The notes beneath the pieces were generated by a model. The model searched no databases. It was given only the letters and a program-made list of their open reading frames with translations, and had not been told where the DNA came from. A stretch of DNA of 64,000 bases, taken from NCBI GenBank assembly GCA_013400115.1, contig VXBP01004008.1, positions 504,122 to 568,121 of the forward strand, in the 5' to 3' direction. Positions 50,201 to 62,361 of this stretch are shown here, piece by piece. This stretch comes from Rhinopomastus cyanomelas. Lineage: Eukaryota; Chordata; Aves; Bucerotiformes; Rhinopomastidae. The translations under genes and the position numbers were made by a program. Each line of letters begins with the position of its first letter. Within the stretch, counting starts at the first letter, position 1.

Positions 50201-53200
50201 ATTTGCCCATGGTACCACCAACTGCAGAGCTCATTGAATGGTCAAGAAGGAAAAGTGTCTGTTCTAAGCAGATTACAATCTAAGGATGGACAGCTAGACA
50301 GATAATATAAATGGGACTGTATAACAAATGCAGAAGAAGAAAGGGTTTGCTGGTGTGAGGGGGAGGAGAGACACTTGAGGATGGTGAAATCATATTTAAA
50401 TCACTCCGAGGAGTAACAACAGGTTGCATTATGGCAGGTCTTTTATTTAATGCTGGCGGGGTTGGGGTTTTTTTGTTCCGTGACTGCCATAAAATGTATT
50501 TATATGTTTGTGCATAAGAAGCTGTGTACTCTCCATATAATATGTTGGTTGTCCTTTCATACTGAATGAAGGTGGGTTTATTTCAGAACTCTAAATCTTA
50601 CGCCAGTCTAAAACCTGCCCAAGTGGCATTTATACCAGTGACTCGCTTGACAAGGGTTCTTTGTGAAGGTGCAAATGTGCAGCAGTCTCCCTGCTGCACA
50701 GTTAAACTTTCTGTGCATAAATCATTTCAGTAGATTGGGCCAGTGGAGGATTGCTCACGGCACATTGTGTATGATTTAATATTATGCTATAGGCATTGCT
50801 GGAACTTAATTCCAAATCCCCCAAATGGTGTAACATGTATCAAAGATTGAGTCCAGAATGTGTTTTAGCATCTAGAAAGCTAGCAGTGTCAATGCTAAAG
50901 TGCTTAGGACTCCTTAAATAATTAAATATCTTTTGTTTCTCATAAAAACTTTTTGCAATATAGATACTTGAAACTGGGCCAACTGCTGACCCAGGACTGG
51001 ACCTGAACTGCTGTTGGATTCAGACCCTTTTTCCTGCGTGTGTTTTCCTTTCCATTCAGTCCATTTCCTGTAAAAGTGGTCGTAAACTTGTAGTATACCA
51101 GTTTATAAAGAGTGTGCTCTACACATACAGAGAACAGGAGCAACATGAAAATGTCAATGAAAATGTTGTTAAATTAGAATTCAGCAAAAGTGATGGACTC
51201 AAAACTGAGTGATTCAGGTTGTATTTTTAAAAACCCAACAGATTCATCTGAAGGAGAGTTGGCAATTTAAAATCTTTATATTCTGAAGGAATCTAGCTGG
51301 AACTACGTGACTTATGTAAGATAAAACCAATTTTTTTTTTAGCTGATACTGAAGTTGGTGAAAGATTTCACTCTTTCTGTCCGCTCAGCATGGGAGGTAA
51401 AGGAAAAGATGAATTCTATTTGTCTGGGCAATCAGACTTTATAAATCATTAATTACAAGAAATGGACTCTGTGCTTTCCGTTTGTGATCAGAGTCTGCAT
51501 GAGAGTTAAATTAAAATGTTAAAAATGCAGCATTTAGGACTGTGGCTGACATAAGTTTTTTGTAGTTCCTTGTGGTTTAAAATTTGCTGGGGGATTTCCA
51601 GTCATCAGTGGTTTCAGAGAGGCTTATATACATATTTTAAGCTTGTGATAGCCTTTCAACCAGTGAAAGGAAGGTGAATTAACTTTCAGCTTTAATAAGA
51701 TCAACTCCCATTACATTGACAATGGTTTGCTTGTGGGCTGGGAGAATGAGTGCAGGGGCACCTTAATTCACAAGGTATGAGATGCTAAGCAGGATGTTCT
51801 GGCAATGACATTGAGGAGCCCTGATGGGAGCAGTGGTGCTTCCATCAGCTGTGCCATGTGGCATCTCTTGGGGCAACCAGCTCAGCAGCAGGTGGACTTG
51901 CAAGAGCTTGGATGTTGTTGCTAATGAGCATCTCCTCAGTAGAACACAGAGGTTAGTTCGCTGTGGTTGGGTGCAATGGAATGTTATTTCTTGGGGCTTT
52001 TCTAGCTTTGCTGTTTTTTCCTAACAACTCTCATGTCTTCAAACTAACTACATTTAAAAATGCCTTAACTTTAATGGTTAGTACTTTTTTCTGATCACTG
52101 TGCAATAGAAAAATGTGGTTCATCGCATTTCATGAAAGTCCACAAAGACCAGCTGGTCTGGGCTGATGAGTGTCCCCTACAACATATAGACTGGCACCTC
52201 TGCTCTTAAAGACATGGAAAAAGTTAAGAGAATCACAGGCAAATCCAAGGCCTCACCTCTTACCTTACGGCATGCTACAGAAGCCTTGAGATGCTTCCTA
52301 GTGAATTTCTAGTCTGCTTCATCGTTTGATGGAGGTGCTGGAGGAGACAATGTTGATTGACTGGTAAATGGGAGAGAACTGCCTTAGGAAGGCAGGGAAG
52401 AAAACCCTGTTGATGTTCCTTTTTATTAAGACTCAGTAATTTTTTTTCACTTACCTTTAAGCCACTATTTTCTTGGATTTAGTGGGGATTTGGTGGGCAA
52501 ATGCTGCAAAATACAAAAGAAGCTTTTAAAATTAATACTAAAACTTTCCATCTTATCACTTTTCTCCTTTTTTCTCTTGTTTTTTCTTTCCTTTTCTCAG
52601 TTTACTTAATTTTATTCTCCCACCCTCCCCCACCTTGAAGTAAAAGTTGTAAGAATGGATTTCTATTAGTATTAGTCTCAGCTTCGTCATAGACTTACTG
52701 CTCTATTTAGTATCGTTTTTAATAAATCATCTTTTGAAAATGGTGGACACATGTAACTAATTATTTTAAGTCTTTTTAAAAGAGCAATCAAAACCAAATT
52801 ATTTAAATCCCTCATTCTTTCAGTCAGGTGGAAAATCTCTCTCAGACTTTACTTTGATTAACCTGTTTAATCCTCTAAGGATGGTACAGAGGTGTTGAAC
52901 TTCAGAACCAAGGTTAAGCTGTACATACTTAGGCAGATTGTCCCTTTAAAAGGGCACTTCTGAGAATCAGGCACAGTGATTCGGCAAAATCTTTATGTTC
53001 TGTCATTGTATGTGAAAAATCGGGCTTGATTCCTGGATTTTTGTTATTTGCACAAAACAATATGCTTTCAGCGATGTTTTTTCTGTTGATGGTGTTTCCA
53101 GTGATCTTACAGGCATTATGAAACTGCTCGCCTTTGGAGTATCAGGGTTTGCAGTGTGAGGCACTTGTCATATGAGGTTCTTTGGAGGAGAAAGGAAGAA

Positions 53201-53504
53201 ATCTTCAAGCTAGTGCAGCAGTTGTGAGTCTGGGAGTTTTCATTCAGAAAATGCTCGTTGTAAGACTCCGCACTGCACTGTTAGGGAAGGCATCGTGTGT
53301 GGCAGGTGTGTATTTGGGGCTATCTGTTGTAAGGACAGCATTTGATTATCACACCCTCTTTCATCCCCTTGTTCCCTGTGAATGTGTGACATGCCAGCAA
53401 TGTACCCGGCTGCATTGCAGGGAAGGTGTCAGCTTGAGGCAGAGATGCACTTGATCCCATGTGAGCTATTTTCTTGTACTGACATGGCATCTTTGTCCTT
53501 TCAG
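47291..53504. other. Non-coding stretch, no gene recognised
   Basis: About 6 kb of AT-rich unique sequence without CR1. An exon-like piece at 47627-47733 was considered and rejected because of its splice phase. No RNA gene or repeat array was found. Confidence 0.5.
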
Positions 53505-53583
53505 AAATTGTTTGGTAGGACTTGTTTGTTTTATCCTTCTGCTGTCAGCATTTATTACAAGTGCAACAAGAAATCCTGGGTGG
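53505..53583 (+). other. Exon-like segment encoding a hydrophobic helix (unassigned)
   Basis: A pyrimidine tract ending CTTTCAG is followed by 79 bases and then GTAAGTC, a near-ideal 5' splice site. With one base completing a split codon, the segment stays open for 26 codons and encodes a hydrophobic stretch (LVGLVCFILLLSAFITSA) ending RNPGW. It reads like one transmembrane helix of a membrane protein. I do not recognise the family. T-rich DNA makes hydrophobic chance peptides common, so only the paired splice sites argue for it. Its phases do not join directly to the PEDS1-like exon. Confidence 0.22.
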
Positions 53584-55559
53584 GTAAGTCTAGCAGGTAA
53601 CAGAAAGTCCTGTAGAAAAGCAGAGCAAGCTCTGTATGTATTAACCCCCCCGCCCCCCCAACCCCGAAATACAGCGTTTGGACTGTCTCCACTGCTGCAA
53701 ACAAGAAGTGAGGAATACCTTGCTCTGTTGTCCCACCTGTCTAAACAGCTGGTTAACTCTGCAGAACTTTTTAATTCCTAAACTGCAATGGAGAACCTGT
53801 AATAGAGGTATTTGCAAGGTATTTGCACATGTCTCAGCTGAGAGGTGTCCTGTAAAAGAAGCAGCTGTTTGCTTCCAGTAAAGCCCCCTGGCTTTGCCAC
53901 TGTGGTCTTACTATATCGAGCCCAAATGGCTACAGAGGAGCCCAGTTAGGCACAGATACAGAAGTCCTTCCTCTCGACAGCCGACCCAATGCTGTGAGAA
54001 TACTGAACTGTTCATGAGTTTTGGTATGAACTGCATTTAGGGAGGGAATGTGCCCTGTAGACAAGTGATGAAAAAATTTTGGGCTAGATGCCACTCGCTC
54101 AAGTTATATTGGGAGACTTCTTAGCCATGAGGGTGGTACAAGTGGATTTTCTGAGTTGTGCTATGGCTGTGGAACTGCAACCTCTGAAGCAGGGCCAGCG
54201 TGTGCTCTTTAGGCAGTTCTTAGTCACAGCTAAGAGATCCTCCTCGGTTTTGTTTTTCAAACGTGTTGCATAAGGCATTCACTTGCCAGAGCAGTCCTGG
54301 TTCCTGTAACCTCCCCTGATAGACAGGCTTGTCTATCCTTAGAGCTGTAGCAGCAATGGTGGGGCTCTGGTGTTTGCTGGAGTCCATCTGCATGGGTCTG
54401 ATTACAGCCTGTAAATTCAGTAGTGTTCTAGGGTTTACCACACAAGGTGACTGACACAGGGCAAACGTGTTCCAATAATCGGGAAATTCAATCTTATGTG
54501 AAACCCACATCACATTTCCACTGCATTGCTTGTAAGGAGATCTGAAATATGCAGCACTCCCTATTAAATGAGCTTTTAAACTGGGGGGTTTATACACCTG
54601 CAGGTCTGATAAATTATGTGAGCTGCAGAGTCTGCTTAGGTCCTGCTTCATGCAGTTGCTCTATAAGGCCTGTAAAATTATAACACAGTTTGATTCTGTA
54701 CACAGAACATAGCAGACTTTTAACTACAGACTCCTTCTTTAGGAAATTCTTAGTAGATGAATTAGAATTTTATAATATAAGCTGTAGAAACCTTTAAGCT
54801 GGCCTGGTATTTGGTCTCATCTTTGTCTTTTGTGGCAGTTTTTTCTTTTTTCTTTTTGCATAGTGAAAGGCATTTAAGGTCCTTTACTGCGCAAGCACTG
54901 AATATCTTCTGTGGTTTCCATTTTGTTGGTTATTTGCTCTCTGAGACCACTTGTTTCTTCTGCTTTTTAGTTGACAGTGTTGGCACTGAGGTGAATAAAA
55001 GTTCAGAAGCATTCTCTCTGTGGCCTTAATCTTTAAACATGTCTGAACTGGACAAGGAATCTCATGCAAATGCTTCTGTACACTTTTATTTTGGCTGGTT
55101 TGTGAAGGATTTCTGTATTTTTCTTTCAAGTGTGGGTGCTGTAGTGCTAATACAGCATCTCTGGGCTGGTACTGGGGCCACCAGCACAAACCAGGAAGGG
55201 ATATGGAAGCTTTGCATCTGAGGAGGCAGATCTCAACATCTCTGGTTCCTTGTGGACTCATTTCTTTGATCCATACCTTTATATTTTCTATTTTGAAGGC
55301 TAAAAGCATTCTGTAAACCATGTAAGAGTGAGTACACTCCTACCTGGAAATAACATGTACCACTGTGGTCTAATGCCTCTTCAGCTTCAGCCTTGCTGCC
55401 TCACCGTTCCTGGCTCAGTCACCTCTGCCACATGGCAGTGAGCCCTGTGGGCACTGACTGGAGAGGAGCAGAGCCTTCATGCATAGGCATCTTTGGGAAC
55501 CTTTTTGGTGCTGGGGGACCTAGAGAAAAGCTGGACAGGGATATTGTATGAGGGACTCT
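53584..55559. other. Non-coding stretch, nothing recognised
   Basis: No recognised gene, CR1 or array. A short C-rich run lies near 53646-53660. Confidence 0.5.
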
Positions 55560-55798
55560 AGTGATACGACAAAGGGGATCATTTCAAGCTAGAAAAGGGG
55601 AGATTGAAATCAGATCTGAGGCAGAAATTCCTCACTGTGAGGGTGCTTAGCCACTGGAACAGTTTGCCTGGAGAGGATGGGCTGCTCTATCCCTGGAAGT
55701 GTTCAAGGCCAGGTTGGATGGGGCTCTGGGCCACCTAGTCTGGTGAGAGTGATCTCTGATGTCTCCTCCAACCCAAACCAGTCTGTGGTTCTGTGTTT
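55560..55798 (+). mobile_element. CR1 LINE fragment, 3' region
   Basis: Blocks in order: AGGCAGAAATTCCTCACTGT, GCTTAGCCACTGGAACAGTT, CCCTGGAAGTGTTCAAGGCC, AGGTTGGATGGGGCTCTGGG, TCTCCTCCAACCCAAACC and terminal GTGGTTCTGTG. This is the ORF2 end and 3' UTR of a CR1. It is the left member of a cluster of CR1 pieces in alternating orientation. Confidence 0.92.
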
Positions 55799-55888
55799 CA
55801 AGATGGAGGCCAGGAGAACTCTGAAATTGGGCAGGGTGTAATTTTGAGGTATAAATGGCTCTTTTCTGATCTATGTGCTTCTGCATGT

Positions 55889-56208
55889 TTTAGGATCATC
55901 CTCATGGCCCTCCGCTGCACTCGCTCCAGCATGTCCACATCCTTCTTGTAATAAGGGCTCCAGAACTGGACACGGTACTCCAGGTGGGGTCTCACCACAG
56001 TAGAGTAGAGGGGGAGAGTCACCTCCCTCGACCTGCTGGCCACACTTCTGATGCAGCCCAGAATCCATTTTGCCTTTTGGCCCACAAGTGCACACTGCTG
56101 GCTCATGTTGAGCTTTTCGTCCACAAGCACCCCCAAGTCCGTCTCCTCAGGGCTACTCAGCAGCCAGTCACTGCCCAGCCTGTACTTGTGTTTAGGATTG
56201 CCTCGACT
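55889..56208 (-). pseudogene. CR1 ORF2 reverse-transcriptase C-terminal fragment, minus strand
   Basis: Minus-strand translation gives, without interruption, NPKHKYRLGSDWLLSSPEET, DLGVLVDEKLNMSQQCALVG, KWILGCIRSVASRSREVTLP and VVRPHLEYRVQFWSPYYKKD followed by MLERVQRRAMRMI. This is the region just after the catalytic motif in CR1 ORF2. It is well preserved and in a single frame for about 105 codons, with both ends cut. It is an internal LINE piece without its own 3' tail, which is odd because CR1 insertions normally retain the 3' end. A later insertion or inversion must have separated it from its tail. Confidence 0.92.
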
Positions 56209-56428
56209 CGGTGGAGGCCCCATCCTTGGAGGTGTTTAAGGCCAGGCTGGATAAGGCTCTGCCCAGCCTGATCTAGGGTGGGTGTCCCTGCCCTGGATGA
56301 TCCTGTGGTCCCTTCTAACCCAGACTGACTGTATGACTTGGTCTGGGTGATCCTGCTCTGGCAGGGGGATTGGACTAGATGATCTTTTGAGGTCCCTTCC
56401 AATCCCTAATGTTTCTGTGATTCTAAGA
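56209..56428 (+). mobile_element. CR1 LINE 3' fragments, probably two in tandem
   Basis: From 56209 the plus strand shows a CR1 tail (ATCCTTGGAGGTGTTTAAGG, CCAGGCTGGATAAGGCTCTG, CCTGGATGATCCTGTGGTCC, CTTCTAACCCAGACTG) that ends near 56333. It is followed at once by a second tail start (ACTTGGTCTGGGTGATCCTG, GGGGGATTGGACTAGATGAT, TTGAGGTCCCTTCCAATCCC, TTTCTGTGATTCTAAG) to about 56428. The doubling of the GGATGATC/GGACTAGATGATC block in the same orientation indicates two insertions, one landing at the other's end. Confidence 0.88.
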
Positions 56429-57312
56429 ACTATTGCAAACATGAAGAGATTAGTGTTAATGAAAGTTCTTCATTTTCCTCTCTGAATTTGACCTTTGTGA
56501 TTTTAAAATTATTTTTAGAATTTTATTGAAGTGGTCACAATATTCTTGGACCAGCTCAGTTTCAAGCACTTGAGCTAAGGTCTCCTTAAAAGAAGAAAGA
56601 TTGGAATCTAACCTGGTTTTGATTTTAGTAGGCAAAGCCTCAGCCCTCTGTAAGCCAATGGTGAATCCGCACGTTCTTTTTCTCCTTAGAAAACACATTG
56701 TGCATCTTTTATTTCATTGTTTCTTTCTGGTAAGTGGACATTTGTGTAAACTCCCACCTGAGGGCATGGCACCTCCAAAAAGGACTGTGTGAAGGTTAGT
56801 TGTAATGAGTAAAATATGCAAATTCAAATTAAAAATATTTTCTTAATCGAGGATGCATAAATTATTCCCAGTGGGCACCTAAGTGACAATAAATTTCACA
56901 TGCCTGGGAATTAACATGCCCCACTTATATTACTTTGCTGTTCCATTTAAAAAAATGCATTATTCATTTCAATGTCTTCCACTGTATTTAGCTCCTGAAA
57001 AAGAGACCCGACTATTATTTCAAGGCCTAAATATGGGCCATATGTAGAATCATTGTGCTTGTGCTTGCACACTAAAGTTGTTTGGGCTGCTACATTTAAC
57101 ATGGCTTTAGAGTGCAGAGAGAAAAACCTACAAAAAAAAGTGCAGCAATGCAGCTGATTACTCAGGTTGACTGAAACATCAGCATTTCTGATGCCTCATT
57201 TTAGAGTATTCTGTACATGTCTACATCTTTTGACCTGTAGCTGCATCTGTGTTAAACCTACACCATGGCCAAACTGTATAAAGCACCAGCATATTTTTCT
57301 CTATCTTCTCAG

Positions 57313-57399
57313 GGCTGTGTGACTGTCCTCCAGTCTGCTGTGGGGCTTGCTGCTCCTGCAAGTGCTGATGCTCTGTCCATCCCATGCAGGGCTGAGAGG
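57313..57399 (+). other. Exon-like segment of 87 nt with strong splice sites (unassigned)
   Basis: A long pyrimidine tract (TTTTTCTCTATCTTCTCAG) precedes 87 bases, exactly 29 codons, which end in GAGAGG followed by GTAAGAG. Both splice signals are strong and the segment is open in phase 0-0 (GCVTVLQSAVGLAAPASADA at its start). The size and phase fit a cassette exon. I recognise no family. Its phase does not fit the PEDS1-like exon, which needs one leftover base from the exon before it. It may belong to another transcript or be a chance arrangement. Confidence 0.25.
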
Positions 57400-57689
57400 G
57401 TAAGAGAGAAGTTAGAGCCAAAGTATGAATTTTCAAGAGGGACCAAGGAGTGTTTGAGCCGGGAATAGGCAGGAGGGGATGAAGAGCAGTGGGGATGGTG
57501 TGTGGAGCTCTTTGGCTGTCCCACTGTATCTGTCTTTTGATAATCTTTAGCTACCTGTTTGTTCATAAGAGCACTAGTTATTACAAACAAGGTTTACTTT
57601 ATCTGCACACACACTCCCCAGCTAGGGAGGTTTGAATGTCCAAGGGTTTCTGCAAGCTCTTCCTCAGTCTGTACCAAGCACTTTGCATC

Positions 57690-57714
57690 TTTTTTTTTTC
57701 TTTTTTTTTTTTTT
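57690..57714. repeat. Poly-T tract
   Basis: Ten T, one C, then fourteen T on the plus strand. Simple low-complexity run. Confidence 0.95.
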
Positions 57715-58210
57715 AAGCCTTGGGAGGTCCTTCCCATCCTCAGGATGCCCCATCACTCACGTTCTCTCTGTGCAAATAATTTACAGTGCAATTTCAAAAC
57801 TGCTCAGCCTATCCCTGCTTCCTCAGAAATCAATTGTTATGATCCTTGTGACTTCAGTGGGAGTAGTTCCTCCAACACAGAGTGCTTGGAAAATGCCTCC
57901 CTAAACTGTAAATGAGAATATACATTTGAGAATGTTGCAACCTAATTTTTGTTCTGAGCTTGTGATGGTAGTGAGTGAGTGCCCTAGATTTAGTGCTGGA
58001 ACTGTTTTGATTATGTCACTTCAGTGCCACGTCTGAAATTTGCACTGTAATTCATATTTACACGAGACTTGGTTTTTTTGTCTTTTTGGTCTTTGCATTT
58101 TTTTATTTTTGTGGTCACATCAGTTCGGGTCTACAGCTGTACCCACACAGATACTTAAGAAACCCATTATCCTGCCTATTTCGGTCAGCATAAACATAAG
58201 ATTTAATTGA

Positions 58211-58224
58211 TTTTTTTTTTTTTT
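58211..58224. repeat. Poly-T tract
   Basis: Fourteen consecutive T on the plus strand. Confidence 0.95.
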
Positions 58225-59073
58225 CCTGTCTGTACATGTTTAGGGACAAAATAGTTGTGGACTACTTAGAGATTAACTAGAGATCTTATTGGGGTTTACA
58301 CCCTGGGGAGGTTGGGGGGTGGTGGTGCTGGTTTTGGTGGTTTGGTTTCTTTATTTTTCAACATCGGAATAAATATTGAAGTGGGCTTTTATAAACATTG
58401 GTGTACTTCATTGTTCAGCCAGGACTCTAATGTTAGAAATGCTGAACTGTGACAGGCTTTGAAGAATATTTCAAAAACTGAGTCTGGAGGTAACAGCTTT
58501 ATTACTGCATGATGACTTGACCCATATTTCCTAACGTGATTTCCCTACTGTACCTCGTTCATGTAAGTCTAATGATATCAGTTGACCTTGACAGCTAGAC
58601 CTAAAAGCCTGTGGTTGTCCTGGTTTTTTAGGATCCTTTAGGTTTTTCTTGTTTTAGTTTTTCAACATTTTCAAGGAATCTTTTTTCAAATAAAGGATAC
58701 CAAAAATTCTACTAAGAAAGTACAACTAAGCCTAGCAACAAAAATGTTTGCAATTCGCATGTATCACTGAATTGAGTGTATATTTTGCATATAGCTGCTC
58801 TCTCTAGAATAAATACTTACCGCCTGTGTAGCAAAGGAGTAGTACTAATTACAACAGCCACAAAAAATGGTTATGAGGTACCTTTGGCTCCTTTAGTGAG
58901 TGATGACTCTGCAACTGTCGTTTAGGAGTATCCTTAACCTTCAGCTTTGCCTTTAGACGATTCATTCTTGTTTATTCGTTCTTTCAAAATCACCCTGTTA
59001 GTACATATTTTTTCACTTTCTTCACGGGGAATTTCCTGCTGAAGTACCTTGGCCTGATATTTCTGTATCTAGA

Positions 59074-59254
59074 CAGATATATCTATCCATCCATATCTAT
59101 ATATTCATATTTATATCTGTATATTTAATGTATGTATATCTATACATCTATACATCATATCTGAAAATGTTTATACGTCCATATATAATATCTATACATC
59201 CATATCTCTATATATCATATGTATTTGTCTCTATCTGGATAAATAGATAGATAG
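59074..59254. repeat. Degenerate (TATC)n/TATA-rich simple repeat
   Basis: About 180 bases built from variants of ATCTATAC, ATCCATAT and TATATC, ending in a clean ATAGATAGATAG. It is an old, interrupted tetranucleotide array with many point changes. Confidence 0.88.
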
Positions 59255-59815
59255 TCAATTTTAGTGGCCAGGACGAGTTTCAAGTCAGATATTTTAAATT
59301 CCAGTAGTTAGAAACATTAGGCTTCTGCACAACAATGTAAAGGGGACAGTAGCAGCTTTCCAGCAGGCATGTCACTGTCAGCTCTGAGATCACATCTTAA
59401 AGCTTGCTTTGAGCCCTTTAAGAGCAAACCTGAAAACCACCTCATTACTATGCATAGAAAAACTACTTTAATCACTTTGAGATTTCTAAAATGTATTTGT
59501 TAAAATCTTTCTCTCATTCTGAGGCTGATATCATTTGACTAAGGGCACTGAGGGAGCCTGACTTGAGAGGTATTGGGACATGAAAATATTGGAAATTCTT
59601 ATAAGCAGTGTTTAAAATAGCTTTTCTGTAAATGGTTTGGTTCGCACAGAAAATGTGATCATCTGGTGCTGTGGTTTGGCAAGCGCTCTTGATGAATATG
59701 AATAAATTCACAGGTGACTTCACCTTTTATGAGTAATGTGACCATGTTTAATTTGTCCTAACAACTCTTCTAGCATTGTGAATTCTCCCCTTCTTGTGTT
59801 TGCCGGTAGCGTAGG
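59255..59815. other. Non-coding stretch, nothing recognised
   Basis: Unique AT-rich sequence between the simple repeat and a CR1 fragment. Confidence 0.5.
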
Positions 59816-59990
59816 CAAGGGAGAGGTGGAGCTGCTAGAGACAGTCCAGTGAAGTGCTGCAAAGATGATTAAGGGACTGGAGATTATCTACTCTGAGGAA
59901 AGTTTGAGAGCTGGGACTGTTCATCCTGGAGAAGAGAAGGCTCAGGGAATCTTACCAATGGAGCTTCAAACACCTGAAGGAAGGGGACAA
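59816..59990 (+). mobile_element. CR1 LINE fragment, internal part of ORF2 end
   Basis: Recognisable CR1 blocks are GAGACAGTCCAGTGAAGTGC, TGCAAAGATGATTAAGGGAC, CTGAGGAAAGTTTGAGAGCT and TTCATCCTGGAGAAGAGAAG followed by GCTCAGGGAATCTTACC. This corresponds to the CR1 'EERLRELGLFSLEKRRL' coding region. The 3' UTR and tail are not seen downstream, so the fragment is truncated at both ends. It is moderately degraded. Confidence 0.8.
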
Positions 59991-62361
59991 AGTCAGAACA
60001 AGGTAACAGGACTAAAGGTGATGTTCTGCTTTTGCTCTTTGCTCTGCAGAAAACAGAGACCTGGAATCCTTTGTCCTTAGCAAAGCTGAAACAGTCCTCT
60101 TCAGCCAGGTTCTGCAGCGCAGCCCGCTTAGCCTACTTATGCCCCTCCTGTCTCCATCTGACATCAGGACAACCCAAGCTCACGTGGCTGAAGTGCTTCT
60201 TTGCTCGGCTAAGATCAATTGGTCCAAGATTGAAAGTCTGCTTCCCAAGCACTGCATCTGCTTTCCACCACACCAGTCTCATTCCTGTTCCTTAGAGCCT
60301 GGAGAAGAGCTAAACCCCCCAGTCTGTGTGTGCACTCAATGACAACTCTGAGACCTTTCCCATGAAACCAAGCAGTCCTGAGCAAAGGCTCTCCTTTGCA
60401 TGTTCCTTTTCGAGGAGATCTGTTGAGGTGTGTGTGTGTAAGGACAGAGCGTGATGCTGTGAAATAACCGTATTGGCATATTAACTGTTCACTGAAATGC
60501 TGAAAGCATCATTAAAAGACAAAACATTTTGGCTTGGGCGGTTGGTTTTTTGTAGTGGTTGATTTAAGATGAATCGTGTAGGGATTTTTTTTTTTTCTTT
60601 TCTCAAAAACAGGTTTTTGTTTGCCTTGATGGTTTGCTTCCTTCTGCTTAGTTATGGCATTTGAGATGCGTCAAGTAGGGAAGTAGCCCAGTGACGGATA
60701 TTTAGAAGGCAGGAGAGAGCCCTGTGTTACACAGATCAGTAAGATGTTGTCTAGGAAATTCATTTTGATGTTGTTTGTTAGAAAGCAGTGATAACTGTGA
60801 GCATTTTGAGTCCTTTGATTGCCTGGTTCTGGGATTCAGGGATATTTTGTGCATCTGTAAGAATCACATAGAATACAGTTAATTCATTGAGTTCTATTTA
60901 TAGTGCTGGCTTTATTGGAGATACATTTTGAAACTGAAGTTAGATAGCATGTAAGGCATAATTTTCCTTCCTTTGAAACACTATTCATCAGCACTTAAAC
61001 AGTAACATGAAAAAAATGAAGTGTTTTGCTCATTTCAGACTTTAATAATTATTTTCTCTAACTCTCGTTCAGCCAGATAAGTTGATTTCTAGATTTTGGC
61101 CTTGAAACTGACAAAGTTCCCTTTCAAACAGCACAATCGACATAGAAGACTTGGGGGAAAAAACCCCATGATTAGAAATTCTCTAAGCTGAAGCTGGCAG
61201 TTAAACGTAGCTGTAACACTGGTATAACATGCTTGAAAAAAATTACTTTATTTTCATCCTTAAAGTCAGGGCAAAATGTTTGTTTGTTTTTACATTTACT
61301 TATTTTAAAAAGTAGTTTATTTACCTCATAGCCAAGGAAAGCAAATTAAGTGTTAATTGTCATAGAAAAAACTGCCAGTTGCTAAATATTTGCCATTTGA
61401 CTGAAAAAGTATGAGGGGGGATCTGAGTTCATTTTGTTTTGGGGGGAGACTATAGGCATTTGTTTAGGGCTTCCTCATTATTTGGTTGTTTGTCGTTTTT
61501 AGAAAGTGGATATTTAAAGCTCTGAAAAGATAGAATAGTTTTAGTTTAATTTAATAGCTGGAATAAGGGATGGGGTTACTTATAGGCTGCATATTAAGCT
61601 TATTAAATGTTAATATAGATCTTCACAAATATTTTGATAGATGTTAATATTGAAACAGCATTGGAAAATGAGGGAATATTTCAACATAACTAGCTCTTGT
61701 AGTTTGATCAGCTGATCCAGTGTTTTTGAATTCTTGCCCTTGCTGGGCTGGAATAAGAAATTAAGCATTCTGATCTGGAAACCCCAGTCTCTGGAGAATT
61801 TTGCTCTTTTGGAAAAGGCAACTCTGTCAGCACAAAGGCATTTCTGGAAGGCATTTCAATGAAGATATGAAACTGTAGAGGCCACATAGAGAGAAGGAGA
61901 GCAGGGAAGAGATAAGGAATAGTACGGGTGAAAAAACATTACAGAAACACAGGGCCAACCCCATTATTTTGTGCTAACTTGGGTTAAGTAACCCTACTGT
62001 ATGAAACCTTTTTATTTAAAAGAAAAAAACAAACCCACAAAAAACAAGAACAACAAAAGAAGGTTAATTTATTATTACACTGGAGGTATCACCCGCTCAC
62101 TTGCTCTGGGTTTATGTTGAAGCCTGAGCTTAATAAGTGCATTTTTGCATGATGCTAGTGATTTTAATACAGACTTGAAACATCTTCTAATTGAAAGTGA
62201 TTTAAAATATGTTTCTCTGCTTTTGCTCGGTCTCACGGAATGTAATTTTGCATTTACAATTGGTGGGGTTTGTTTTTATGTGCTACATAGTGTAAGTCGT
62301 TGATGTAACTTCAATGTGTGCTGGATTAGCTTCTACTGTTAACATGCCTTTTTATTTCCAG
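59991..62361. other. Non-coding stretch, probably intron upstream of the PEDS1-like exon
   Basis: No exon was recognised. The right end is the intron 3' end: a T-rich tract (CCTTTTTATTTCCAG) gives a strong acceptor at 62360-62361. The stretch is AT-rich with T runs on the plus strand. Confidence 0.6.

Larger units (their letters stand above)
56429..59073. other. Non-coding T-rich stretch with homopolymer runs
   Basis: No recognised family. It includes an exon-like segment at 57313-57399 (own entry), two long T runs (57690-57714 and 58211-58224) and otherwise unique AT-rich DNA. Confidence 0.5.
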
